A DNA stretch of 10,317 nucleotides from an uncultured Alphaproteobacteria bacterium (GTDB taxonomy: Bacteria; Pseudomonadota; Alphaproteobacteria; Puniceispirillales; Puniceispirillaceae), in the NCBI GenBank assembly GCA_937924895.1, contig CALEYP010000060.1, forward strand, positions 1 to 10,317, given 5' to 3'. The notes under the pieces were generated by a model. That model was not told the DNA's origin. It saw only the letters and a program-made list of their open reading frames with translations, and ran no database searches. How positions within the stretch are numbered: position 1 is the stretch's first letter; each line of letters opens with the position of its first letter. This document shows positions 1 through 6,228 of the stretch, in pieces. A program made the position numbers and the translations under genes.

Positions 1-2
1 AT

Positions 3-212
3 GGGAAGAAGCAAGTCTTGAAGGGGGTTTCGCTAAGAGTCAAGCCGTACGACACGGTGGTCATTCAAGGGCAGAGTGGGAGTGGGAAGACGACGCTGGC
101 CAAGACGTGTTTGCGGATGGTGGAGCCGTCGAGGGGCGAAGTCATTGTAGGCAACAAACCCGTCAAGGAGTATTCGTTGAAGGCGTTGAAGAAGATCGTG
201 TCGTTTGTATTT
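3..212 (+). CDS. Partial ABC transporter ATP-binding domain (foreign-looking fragment)
   Basis: This is an open reading frame with no stop back to the left edge, so the gene is cut at its 5' end. It encodes the beginning of an ABC nucleotide-binding domain: the strand preceding Walker A (LKGVSLRVKPYDTVVI), a perfect Walker A P-loop (GQSGSGKTT), then LRMVEPSRGEVIVG, the usual segment in which a bound-nucleotide helix leads to a glycine turn. It ends in KKIVSFVF, where the family continues with the Q-loop glutamine. Here the next codon is Phe and the similarity stops, so Q-loop, signature, Walker B and H-loop are all absent. Ten of eleven lysine codons are AAG, and G-ended codons such as ACG, TCG and GGG dominate, unlike the genes to the right. 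The wording resembles exporter-type half transporters (ABCB/TAP-like), possibly eukaryotic; that origin is inference. The fragment cannot be functional as it stands. Confidence 0.7.
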
Positions 213-253
213 TTCGCTAGCACGGTGGTGCCGAGCTTCAGAATAACGATGCC
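205..253. other. Probable chimeric join between ABC fragment and ilvI
   Basis: The ABC frame loses similarity after position 212, and unmistakable ilvI sequence begins at about 248. Read in the ilvI frame, positions 209-259 give I F R stop H G G A E L Q N N D A V F. The family sequence here is I F G Y P G G A V L P I Y D A V F, so the spacing is identical and IF, GGA, L and DAVF match. The differing codons are mostly one base away from plausible originals, and one is now TAG (218-220). This fits either a low-quality contig edge or an artificial join near 205-212. The ABC frame stays open through here as well, but its product (ASTVVPSFRITM) does not match the Q-loop region convincingly. The exact breakpoint is therefore uncertain. 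Confidence 0.55.
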
Positions 254-1903
254 GTGTTTACAAAAAAGAAAATCCGCCATATTCTCGTGCGCCATGAACA
301 AGCCGCTGTGCACGCAGCTGAGGGGTATGCGCGGTCGACCGGCAAGACGGGTGTAGTGCTTGTAACATCAGGTCCTGGTGCGACAAATGCGGTCACGGGT
401 CTAACAGATGCTATGATGGATTCAATTCCCGTTGTTTGTCTGACAGGGCAGGTGCCAAGCCATTTGATTGGTACCGACGCGTTCCAAGAAGCTGATACAT
501 CTGGTATTACGCGCCCCTGCACAAAATATAATTATCTGATTAAAGAGTCAGATGAGCTGCAAGCGCATGTCGAAGAAGCGTTTTATGTGGCGCGTACAGG
601 GCGTCCTGGTCCTGTGGTAATTGACTTGCCAAAAGATATTCTAATGCTAGATGCGCCTTATTCGCCTGCAAAGGCAAAGACACAAGTGGCGCGTCGCTAT
701 AATCCAGTGACAACACCTGATCCAGAAGCGATTAAGAAAGCTGTGGAGATGATGAAGGTCGCGAAGAAGCCTGTTATCTATGGCGGTGGCGGGATTATCA
801 ACTCAGGTCCTGACGCATCGCAGTCATTAACACAACTTGTTAATGAAACAGGTTGGCCAACAACATTGACATTGATGGGCCTAGGGGAGCTTGATGCATC
901 TCATGATAATTTCCTTGGTATGCTTGGCATGCATGGCACCTATGAAGCCAATTTGGCCATGTATAATTGCGATTTCATGCTCAATATTGGTGCGCGTTTT
1001 GATGACCGCGTGACAGGCCGTCTATCAGACTTTGCACCAACATCTGTCAAAGTCCATGCCGATATCGACCCTTCCTCTATCAACAAGAATGTCCGCGTTG
1101 ATTTGGCGCTTATCGGTGATGCGAACGAAATCATCCAAGCGCTATTGGCAGAGATGAAAGCGCAAGGCTTTGAGTCACATAAAGGTGATATGAAAAAATG
1201 GTGGAGTGCGATTGAAGGCTGGCGTGCGCGTCAATGTCTAGCCTACAAGCAAACAGGCGATATTATTAAGCCGCAACATGCGATTCATCGTCTCTATGAG
1301 ATGACAAAGGACCGTGAGGTCTATGTCACAACTGAGGTTGGTCAGCATCAAATGTGGGCCGCACAATATTTTAACTTCCATAAGCCAAATCGGTGGATGA
1401 CCTCAGGTGGCCTCGGGACCATGGGTTATGGTTTGCCGGCGGCTATGGGGGTTCAGGTGGCCCATCCTGATGCCACTGTGATTGATATTGCAGGTGAAGC
1501 CTCTTTCATGATGAATATGCAAGAGCTGTCAACTTTGGCGCAATATCGTCTTCCTGTGAAAATGTTCATCATTAATAATGAATGGATGGGGATGGTGCGC
1601 CAATGGCAGCAGCTTATCCATGGTGGTCGTTATTCTGAGAGTTATTCAGCGTCTCTGCCTGATTTTGAAAAATTGGCAGATACCTTTGGCATGAAAGGCC
1701 TTGTGGCGCATACAGCTGATGATCTAGACGGCGTCATTGCAGAAATGCTGGCAACTGATGGCCCTGTGATTGCTGATATCCGCGTGGCAAAAGAAGAAAA
1801 TTGTTTCCCAATGATCCCATCAGGGGCCGCGCATTGTGATATGATTTTGGGCCCAGAAGATACAGAAGACGCCATTTCAGAAGAAGGTAAGGTTTTGGTG
1901 TAG
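254..1903 (+). CDS. ilvI: Acetolactate synthase (AHAS) large subunit, 5'-truncated
   Basis: This is the catalytic subunit of acetohydroxyacid synthase. It uses ThDP, Mg2+ and FAD to condense two pyruvates to acetolactate (valine/leucine) or pyruvate with 2-ketobutyrate (isoleucine). From the first in-frame start (GTG at 254) 549 residues remain, against roughly 570-600 for the family; the missing part is the N-terminal start through the GYPGGA loop. The catalytic glutamate of RHEQ is present (residue 15), followed by EGYARSTGKTG and SGPGATN of the pyrimidine-binding domain. The central FAD domain has GARFDDRVTG. The ThDP/Mg2+ region has GEAS at 414-417, where GDG or GDA is usual, and NNEWMGMVRQWQQ from 441. 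The C-terminus FPMIPSGAAH is family-typical. GTG 254 is unlikely to be the native start; it is only the first start after the TAG at 218. Stop is TAG. ilvH follows after 53 bases, the usual catalytic-regulatory pair. The symbol ilvB would serve equally. Confidence 0.93.
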   Translation: MFTKKKIRHILVRHEQAAVHAAEGYARSTGKTGVVLVTSGPGATNAVTGLTDAMMDSIPVVCLTGQVPSHLIGTDAFQEADTSGITRPCTKYNYLIKESDELQAHVEEAFYVARTGRPGPVVIDLPKDILMLDAPYSPAKAKTQVARRYNPVTTPDPEAIKKAVEMMKVAKKPVIYGGGGIINSGPDASQSLTQLVNETGWPTTLTLMGLGELDASHDNFLGMLGMHGTYEANLAMYNCDFMLNIGARFDDRVTGRLSDFAPTSVKVHADIDPSSINKNVRVDLALIGDANEIIQALLAEMKAQGFESHKGDMKKWWSAIEGWRARQCLAYKQTGDIIKPQHAIHRLYEMTKDREVYVTTEVGQHQMWAAQYFNFHKPNRWMTSGGLGTMGYGLPAAMGVQVAHPDATVIDIAGEASFMMNMQELSTLAQYRLPVKMFIINNEWMGMVRQWQQLIHGGRYSESYSASLPDFEKLADTFGMKGLVAHTADDLDGVIAEMLATDGPVIADIRVAKEENCFPMIPSGAAHCDMILGPEDTEDAISEEGKVLV

Positions 1904-1936
1904 TGCACCAACGCTCTGCTAGAAAAAGTAAATTTT

Positions 1937-1954
1937 GGGATAAAGGATGATCCC
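1937..1954 (+). promoter_or_regulatory. Small hairpin presenting the ilvH Shine-Dalgarno
   Basis: Arms GGGAT (1937-1941) and ATCCC (1950-1954) flank an 8-base loop AAAGGATG that holds the AAGGA ribosome-binding sequence for ilvH (ATG at 1957). The stem is only 5 bp, so it may be chance. If it forms, it would place the Shine-Dalgarno in a loop and could tune the amount of regulatory subunit relative to the large subunit. The regulatory effect is inference. Confidence 0.3.
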
Positions 1955-1956
1955 CT

Positions 1957-2472
1957 ATGTTTGATAAATCAAAAGTCGAAAGACATACCATCTCTATTTT
2001 GGTTGAGAATGAGCCCGGCGTATTAGCGCGTGTTATCGGCTTGTTTTCGGGTCGCGGCTATAACATTGAGTGTCTAACGGTCTCAGAGGTTGATGCGCAT
2101 AAAAAATTGTCGCGTATCTCGCTCGTGACCACTGGCACGCCTATGGTGATTGAGCAGATTGAAGAGCAGTTGCGCCGCCAAGTGCCAGTCTATTCAGTAC
2201 AGGATTTAACAGTGAAAGGCCCGCATGTTGAACGTGAATTGGCCTTGGTCAAAATTGTAAATTCAGGTGATAAGCGTGTTGAAGCATTGCGCGTGGCAGA
2301 TTCATTCCGGGCACGTACGCTTGATAGCACGCTGGAAAGCTTCATTTTCGAAGTCACAGGCTCTAGCTCAAAAATATCAGCCTTCATCGATTTGATGGGG
2401 TCGCTTGGTGCGATTGAAATTGCACGGACAGGCGTATCAGCTATGTCACGAGGCTCTGAAATCGACTATTAA
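1957..2472 (+). CDS. ilvH: Acetolactate synthase small (regulatory) subunit
   Basis: This is the regulatory subunit of AHAS. It binds valine for feedback inhibition and activates the large subunit. The protein has 171 residues, the normal size for IlvH/IlvN. The N-terminal ACT domain covers about residues 10-85, with ISILVENEPGVLARVIGLFS followed by the RGYNIECL segment where valine binds in characterised homologues. The linker motif HVERELALVKI leads into the C-terminal ACT-like domain (about 90-165), which ends in IARTGVSAMSRGSEIDY. The ATG at 1957 is supported by AAGGA about 9 bases upstream and by MFDKSKVERHTISILV aligning with family N-termini. The stop is TAA at the expected place, which argues against TAA being read as sense in this genome. 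The gene lies 53 bases after ilvI and 140 bases before ilvC, probably in one transcription unit. Confidence 0.96.
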   Translation: MFDKSKVERHTISILVENEPGVLARVIGLFSGRGYNIECLTVSEVDAHKKLSRISLVTTGTPMVIEQIEEQLRRQVPVYSVQDLTVKGPHVERELALVKIVNSGDKRVEALRVADSFRARTLDSTLESFIFEVTGSSSKISAFIDLMGSLGAIEIARTGVSAMSRGSEIDY

Positions 2473-2612
2473 GCGCAGTTTGCCTCATGCGTCAGGCATT
2501 TCGGTGAAATTTGCACTTTAATTTCACGAAGCAAAAGGCTATTACCAATTACAGAATTTTAAGCGCTCCGGTGGTGAAAGGCTATGCGGGGCTATTCCGA
2601 AGGAGATAAGAA
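2473..2612 (+). other. ilvH-ilvC spacer with two inverted repeats
   Basis: These 140 bases hold no gene. There are two inverted repeats. The first is an imperfect 18-base palindrome at 2481-2498 with outer arms TGCCT and AGGCA. The second is a perfect 7-bp stem GTGAAAT/ATTTCAC (2504-2510 and 2521-2527) around a 10-base loop. Neither is followed by a T-tract, so neither looks like a proper rho-independent terminator. The 9-mer AAAGGCTAT occurs at 2534-2542 and again at 2577-2585. I see no convincing -35/-10 pair and no leader peptide rich in branched-chain residues. A strong ribosome-binding site, AGGAG, lies at 2601-2605, 7 bases before ilvC. The palindromes could be a processing site or operator. 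Confidence 0.4.
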
Positions 2613-3632
2613 ATGCGTGTTTATTATGATCAGGATGCCGATTTAGGCCTGATTAAGTCAAAGAAGGTTGTGATTGTTGGTTATGGCTCACAGGGCCATG
2701 CACATGCGGCAAACCTAAAAGATAGCGGCTGTAATGATGTTGTTGTGGCTCTTCGCGAAGGGTCAGCAACTGTAGCTAAGGCCGAAGCAGCAGGTTTCAA
2801 GGTCATGACTGTTGCTGACGCAGCAGCTTGGGGCGATGTCATCATGATGTTGACACCTGATGAGTTGCAAGCTGACATCTATGAAGATGAAATTGCAGCT
2901 AACATTCGCCCTGGCGCCGCCTTGGTATTTGCGCATGGTTTGAATGTTCATTTCAACTTGATTGAGCCACGTGCAGATGTGGATGTCTTCATGGTCGCAC
3001 CAAAGGGCCCAGGTCATACTGTGCGCGGTGAATATGTCAAAGGTGGCGGTGTGCCATGTTTGATTGCTGTCCACCAGGATGCATCAGGTAACGCACATGA
3101 CATCGGCTTGTCTTATGCATGTGGTGTCGGTGGTGGCCGCTCAGGTATCATCGAAACAACATTCAAAGAAGAATGTGAAACAGACCTATTTGGTGAGCAG
3201 GTTGTTCTCTGTGGTGGCCTTGTTGAGCTTATCAAAGCAGGTTACGAAACATTGACAGAAGCTGGTTATGCTCCTGAGATGGCTTATTTTGAGTGCTTGC
3301 ACGAGGTGAAGCTGATTGTTGACCTCATTTATGAAGGCGGTATCGCCAACATGAATTACTCAATTTCAAATACAGCCGAATATGGTGAATATGTTACTTG
3401 CCTACTTATTATCACAGCCGAAACAAAGACAGAAATGAAGCGTGTCCTTGATGATATTCAGTCAGGCCGCTTTACACGCGACTGGATGCTTGAAAATAAG
3501 GTCCGTCAGGCAAGCTTTAAAGCCACACGTCGTCGCAACGCTGAGCACCCAATCGAAGAGGTTGGCGCGAACCTTCGCGGCATGATGCCATGGATTGGGT
3601 CAAACAGACTGGTTGATAAAGCGAAAAACTAG
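2613..3632 (+). CDS. ilvC: Ketol-acid reductoisomerase, class I
   Basis: The enzyme converts acetolactate, or 2-aceto-2-hydroxybutyrate, to the 2,3-dihydroxy acid by Mg2+-dependent alkyl migration and NADPH reduction. This is the second common step of valine and isoleucine synthesis, directly downstream of AHAS. The length of 339 residues is typical of the short class I form. The Rossmann domain has GYGSQGHAHA from residue 23, and the loop after beta-2 carries R47, S50 and T52, the NADPH-preferring pattern. H107 (FAHGLN), K130 (PKGPGH), the metal ligands D190 and E194 (ETDLFGEQ), E226, E230 and S251 all stand at the class I catalytic positions, so the enzyme should be active. ATG 2613 has AGGAG 7 bases upstream. 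Stop is TAG, followed by a strong terminator. Nothing is unusual. Confidence 0.98.
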   Translation: MRVYYDQDADLGLIKSKKVVIVGYGSQGHAHAANLKDSGCNDVVVALREGSATVAKAEAAGFKVMTVADAAAWGDVIMMLTPDELQADIYEDEIAANIRPGAALVFAHGLNVHFNLIEPRADVDVFMVAPKGPGHTVRGEYVKGGGVPCLIAVHQDASGNAHDIGLSYACGVGGGRSGIIETTFKEECETDLFGEQVVLCGGLVELIKAGYETLTEAGYAPEMAYFECLHEVKLIVDLIYEGGIANMNYSISNTAEYGEYVTCLLIITAETKTEMKRVLDDIQSGRFTRDWMLENKVRQASFKATRRRNAEHPIEEVGANLRGMMPWIGSNRLVDKAKN

Positions 3633-3638
3633 TTTTTG

Positions 3639-3666
3639 TTTGCGAAACAATCTGTAATAATAGAAT
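3639..3666 (+). promoter_or_regulatory. Candidate mreB promoter overlapping the ilvC terminator
   Basis: TAGAAT at 3661-3666 matches the -10 consensus at five of six bases. TTTGCG at 3639-3644 is a poor -35, 16 bases upstream. Transcription would begin near 3673, in the loop of the ilvC terminator. An mreB transcript from here would lack the terminator's 5' arm and could not form it. The case rests on one good -10 box and on the mre operon otherwise having only 29 bases between T-tract and start codon. Confidence 0.25.
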
Positions 3667-3691
3667 GGCCGCTTCCTAGCGGCCATTTTTT
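3664..3691 (+). terminator. Rho-independent terminator after ilvC
   Basis: A perfect 9-bp stem AATGGCCGC (3664-3672) pairs with GCGGCCATT (3679-3687) around the 6-base loop TTCCTA, and runs into a T-tract ending at 3691. It lies 31 bases after the ilvC stop codon and should end the ilv transcript, separating it from mreB. Confidence 0.9.
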
Positions 3692-3720
3692 AAACTTATT
3701 TAGGGACTAGGACTGAGTTT

Positions 3721-4758
3721 ATGTTAGGCTCCATTTTCGGATTTCTGTCAGCCGATATCGGCATTGATTTAGGAACAGCCAATACGTTGGTTTATGTCAA
3801 AGGCAAAGGTATTGTCTTGAACGAGCCTTCTGTGGTGGCAATGGCAGAAGTGCGCGGTAAGACACAAGTTCTTGCTGTAGGTGAAGAAGCGAAGGTTATG
3901 CTTGGTAAAACACCTGGTAACATTCGTGCTATTCGTCCAATGGCAGATGGTGTGATCGCCGATTTTGAAGTTGCAGAAGAAATGATCAAACACTTCATCC
4001 GGAAAGTGAATGGCCGTTTTTCTATTGCTAATCCCCAAATGATTATTTGTGTGCCATCTGGTTCAACCGCTGTGGAGCGTCGTGCGATTCAAGAATCTGC
4101 AGAGGCTGCTGGCGCGCGCCGTGTCTTTTTGATTGAAGAGCCTATGGCAGCCGCGATTGGTGCCAACTTGCCTGTTACAGAGCCGTCAGGTTCGATGGTT
4201 GTTGATATTGGCGGTGGTACGACAGAGGTTGCTATCCTCTCGCTTGGTAATATTGTCTATGCTCATTCTGTGCGTGTTGGTGGTGATAAAATTGATGAAT
4301 CAATTATCGCCTATTTGCGCCGGACACATAATTTGTTGATTGGTGAAACAACAGCAGAGCGCATCAAAAAAACCATTGGGATTGCCTGCCGTCCCGAAAA
4401 GGGTAGCAACAAAAAAGTTGAAGTGCGTGGGCGTGACCTTGTGAATGGTGTGCCGAAAGAAATCACGATCACAGAGATTCAAGTTGCTGATGCGATTTCT
4501 GATCCGATGCGTCAGATTGTGGAAGGCGTGAAGATGGCACTAGAGCAAGCGCCACCTGAACTTGCCGCTGATATCGTTGAAAAAGGGATTGTGCTCACAG
4601 GTGGTGGCGCCATGCTGCGTGAGGTGGATACGGTCTTGCGTGATGCCACAGGTCTGCCAATCTCTATCGCAGAAGATCCGCTATCTTGTGTGGTGATGGG
4701 GACAGGGCGCTGTCTTGAAGAGTTGAAGACACTGCGTCACGTCCTTATCGGAGCATAA
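3721..4758 (+). CDS. mreB: Rod shape-determining protein MreB (bacterial actin)
   Basis: This actin-like ATPase polymerises into membrane-bound antiparallel filaments that orient the cell-wall elongation machinery. Its 345 residues match the family. The N-terminal MLGSIFGFL is a short hydrophobic segment of the kind that anchors MreB to the membrane. Phosphate-1 motif DIGIDLGTANT lies at 12-22, EEPMAAAIG from 139, phosphate-2 motif VDIGGGTTEV from 161, and the adenosine motif VLTGGGAML from 291, all intact. ATG 3721 is supported by AGGA 8 bases upstream and by the family-typical N-terminus. The stop TAA shares its last base with the mreC start (TAATG), indicating translational coupling. It is the first gene of the elongation operon and lies behind the ilvC terminator, so it probably has its own promoter. 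Confidence 0.98.
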   Translation: MLGSIFGFLSADIGIDLGTANTLVYVKGKGIVLNEPSVVAMAEVRGKTQVLAVGEEAKVMLGKTPGNIRAIRPMADGVIADFEVAEEMIKHFIRKVNGRFSIANPQMIICVPSGSTAVERRAIQESAEAAGARRVFLIEEPMAAAIGANLPVTEPSGSMVVDIGGGTTEVAILSLGNIVYAHSVRVGGDKIDESIIAYLRRTHNLLIGETTAERIKKTIGIACRPEKGSNKKVEVRGRDLVNGVPKEITITEIQVADAISDPMRQIVEGVKMALEQAPPELAADIVEKGIVLTGGGAMLREVDTVLRDATGLPISIAEDPLSCVVMGTGRCLEELKTLRHVLIGA

Positions 4759-5687
4759 TGCCAATGGCGCGTCGGGCCTCTGGACATGCCAAGGGCGCGT
4801 CTCGCTTGTCGACGCAAATTATCCTGCTCGTCATAAGCTTTGCTCTTATTTTTCTGGGCAAACTCGATATCTATACATTACGCGCTGCGAAGACAGGTGT
4901 CTCAGACGTCATAGCGCCGCTTTATGACATCGTAGCAGCGCCAGTTCGTGCCTTTGATACTATGGCTTCTGGTATGCGCACGCTCGCCTCTTTCCGTGCA
5001 GAAAATGTGCGTTTGCGCGCTGAAAATGAGCGGTTGAGACGCTGGCAAAGACGTGCTGAAATTCTTGAGAGTGAAAATCGACAGTTACGTACCGTGTTAG
5101 GGGCCGCCTCTACCACAGCCTTAACACCTGTGACTGCTAGAGCTATTTCTGCGCCAGGCGGCAGTTTTGCACATTCCCTTCTCTTGCAAGTTGACGAGGG
5201 TCATCGCATTCGCCGCGGTGACGCCGTGGTCAATGCTGATGGTCTTATCGGATTCATTATAGAAAGTGGCCGTAAATCAGCGCGTGTCTTGTTGATTAGC
5301 GATGTGAACGCCAAAATACCTGTGCTGTTGGCTTCTTCAAGCTGGCCTGGGCTGGTGTTGGGCAATAATGACCAAAGGCTACGATTAGATTTTCTGCCCC
5401 TAGAGGCGGAAGCCAAAGAAGGTGAACTTGTTCTGACATCTGGGCATGGTGGGATTCTGCCGGCTGGTATCCCCGTTGGGCGGGTTGTTGTGGCAGAGCC
5501 GGGTAATGTGGTTGTGACCCCTTCCGTCGCACTAGAACAGATTAGTTTTGTATCAGTGCTTACGAAAGAAGAGGGACTCGATAAGCCGGTAGATCTTGCT
5601 GATCTAGAGCGTTTCTTTGGTCCGCTGAAGCCAGAAACAGATGGTCGCTTATTGGAAGGGATTAGCGCTGCGGAGCTATTGAAATGA
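4758..5687 (+). CDS. mreC: Rod shape-determining protein MreC
   Basis: This is the bitopic inner-membrane scaffold of the elongasome; in characterised homologues MreC binds PBP2 and promotes RodA-PBP2 activity. The 309-residue protein has a basic cytoplasmic tail (residues 1-17), one membrane helix (about 20-36, IILLVISFALIFLG) and a periplasmic coiled coil (about 76-114, with RAENVRLRAENERLRR and LESENRQLR). A beta-rich domain follows, with typical motifs DGLIGFI, SDVNAKIPV and LVLTSGHGGILPAGIPVG. The C-terminal tail after about 265 is acidic and probably disordered. The start at 4758 overlaps the mreB stop by one base. An alternative ATG at 4764 (Met3) is better spaced from GGAG at 4750-4753, so the true start could be either. 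The stop overlaps mreD in ATGA. Confidence 0.96.
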   Translation: MPMARRASGHAKGASRLSTQIILLVISFALIFLGKLDIYTLRAAKTGVSDVIAPLYDIVAAPVRAFDTMASGMRTLASFRAENVRLRAENERLRRWQRRAEILESENRQLRTVLGAASTTALTPVTARAISAPGGSFAHSLLLQVDEGHRIRRGDAVVNADGLIGFIIESGRKSARVLLISDVNAKIPVLLASSSWPGLVLGNNDQRLRLDFLPLEAEAKEGELVLTSGHGGILPAGIPVGRVVVAEPGNVVVTPSVALEQISFVSVLTKEEGLDKPVDLADLERFFGPLKPETDGRLLEGISAAELLK

Positions 5688-6217
5688 GCTATTCTGCTTA
5701 TTTTCAGAAAGCGAAGCTCACATCCTATTTTTCCATGCAATTCATGGTGGCTGTAAGTTTGTTTTTCCTTGGCCTGTTTTAAGGGGCGCTATCCTTTTTT
5801 GAGATTTTCTATATCTCTACACCCTTATTATCCTTTGCCGTCTATTTCACATTATTTGTGTTCTATCCTGTCGCTATGCCAGTTTTGTCTCTTGTGATTG
5901 TGACGGTGCTCTTAGATATCTTCTTCAGCTCGCTCGAACATAGCCAAACTTTTGCCATATTAGTGAGTTTAATTATCGTGAGAGGCGCTGTTAGCTTTCC
6001 AGAACAACGTGATTTCCTTGAAATCTGGCAGAGCTTTATTGTTGCCCTAGTGATCTTACTTGGGCTGCAATCAGTGGGATATATGATTTGGCATATGAGT
6101 TTTGTTAACCTGCAGTCTGTGATGTTCCAGTTTGGTGTGACAGTGCTTCTTTATCCCTTTCTTCATGCAATTGTGCGCCAAGCCGCAGATTTGCTAACTC
6201 ACATTTCGCAAAGATAG
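5684..6217 (+). pseudogene. mreD: mreD interrupted by an in-frame TAA at codon 33
   Basis: MreD is the small, very hydrophobic multi-pass membrane subunit of the elongasome. The frame begins with ATG 5684 in an ATGA overlap with mreC, with GGAG 8 bases upstream. It encodes 32 residues ending in the hydrophobic VSLFFLGLF, then meets TAA at 5780-5782. The same frame then continues without any shift for 144 more codons to TAG at 6215-6217. That part gives membrane segments (LLSFAVYFTLFVFYPVAMPV, then VLSLVIVTVLLDIFFSSLEH and later helices) and a terminal region ending LLTHISQR. The whole would be 177 residues, the usual MreD size, so this is one gene with a single nonsense codon rather than two genes. 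Explanations are a sequencing or assembly error, a recent mutation, or readthrough/reinitiation; GTG 5858 is the first in-frame start after the stop. MreD is poorly conserved, so identification rests on position between mreC and mrdA, hydropathy and length. Confidence 0.85.
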
Positions 6218-6228
6218 GGCAACCCTAT
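6214..6228 (+). promoter_or_regulatory. Hairpin spanning the mreD stop and mrdA start
   Basis: ATAGGG (6214-6219) pairs perfectly with CCCTAT (6223-6228) across a 3-base loop. The 6-bp stem contains the mreD stop codon, the only purine-rich candidate ribosome-binding sequence (AGGG) and the first bases of the mrdA ATG. If it forms, mrdA translation would depend on ribosomes arriving from mreD to open it. Formation and coupling are inferred. Confidence 0.35.

Noticed and set aside
2504..2527. 7-bp stem-loop after ilvH as a rho-independent terminator
   Set aside because: The stem is AT-rich with a 10-base loop and no following T-tract. It is kept only as an unexplained inverted repeat.
2763..3074. 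103-codon minus-strand frame inside ilvC
   Set aside because: It lies opposite fully conserved ilvC and has a low-information composition. No family is recognisable.
5201..5740. 179-codon open frame on the minus strand across mreC and mreD
   Set aside because: It is antisense to well-supported mreC coding sequence and is serine/arginine/proline-rich with no recognisable domain. It is a shadow frame.
5780..5782. TAA reassigned to an amino acid in this genome
   Set aside because: ilvH and mreB both end in TAA at family-typical C-termini, and TAG and TGA also end other genes here at the right places. A global code change is not supported.
5684..6217. Frameshift in mreD, or two separate small genes
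   Set aside because: Both parts are in the same frame and together make one family-length protein, so a single nonsense codon explains it without a shift.
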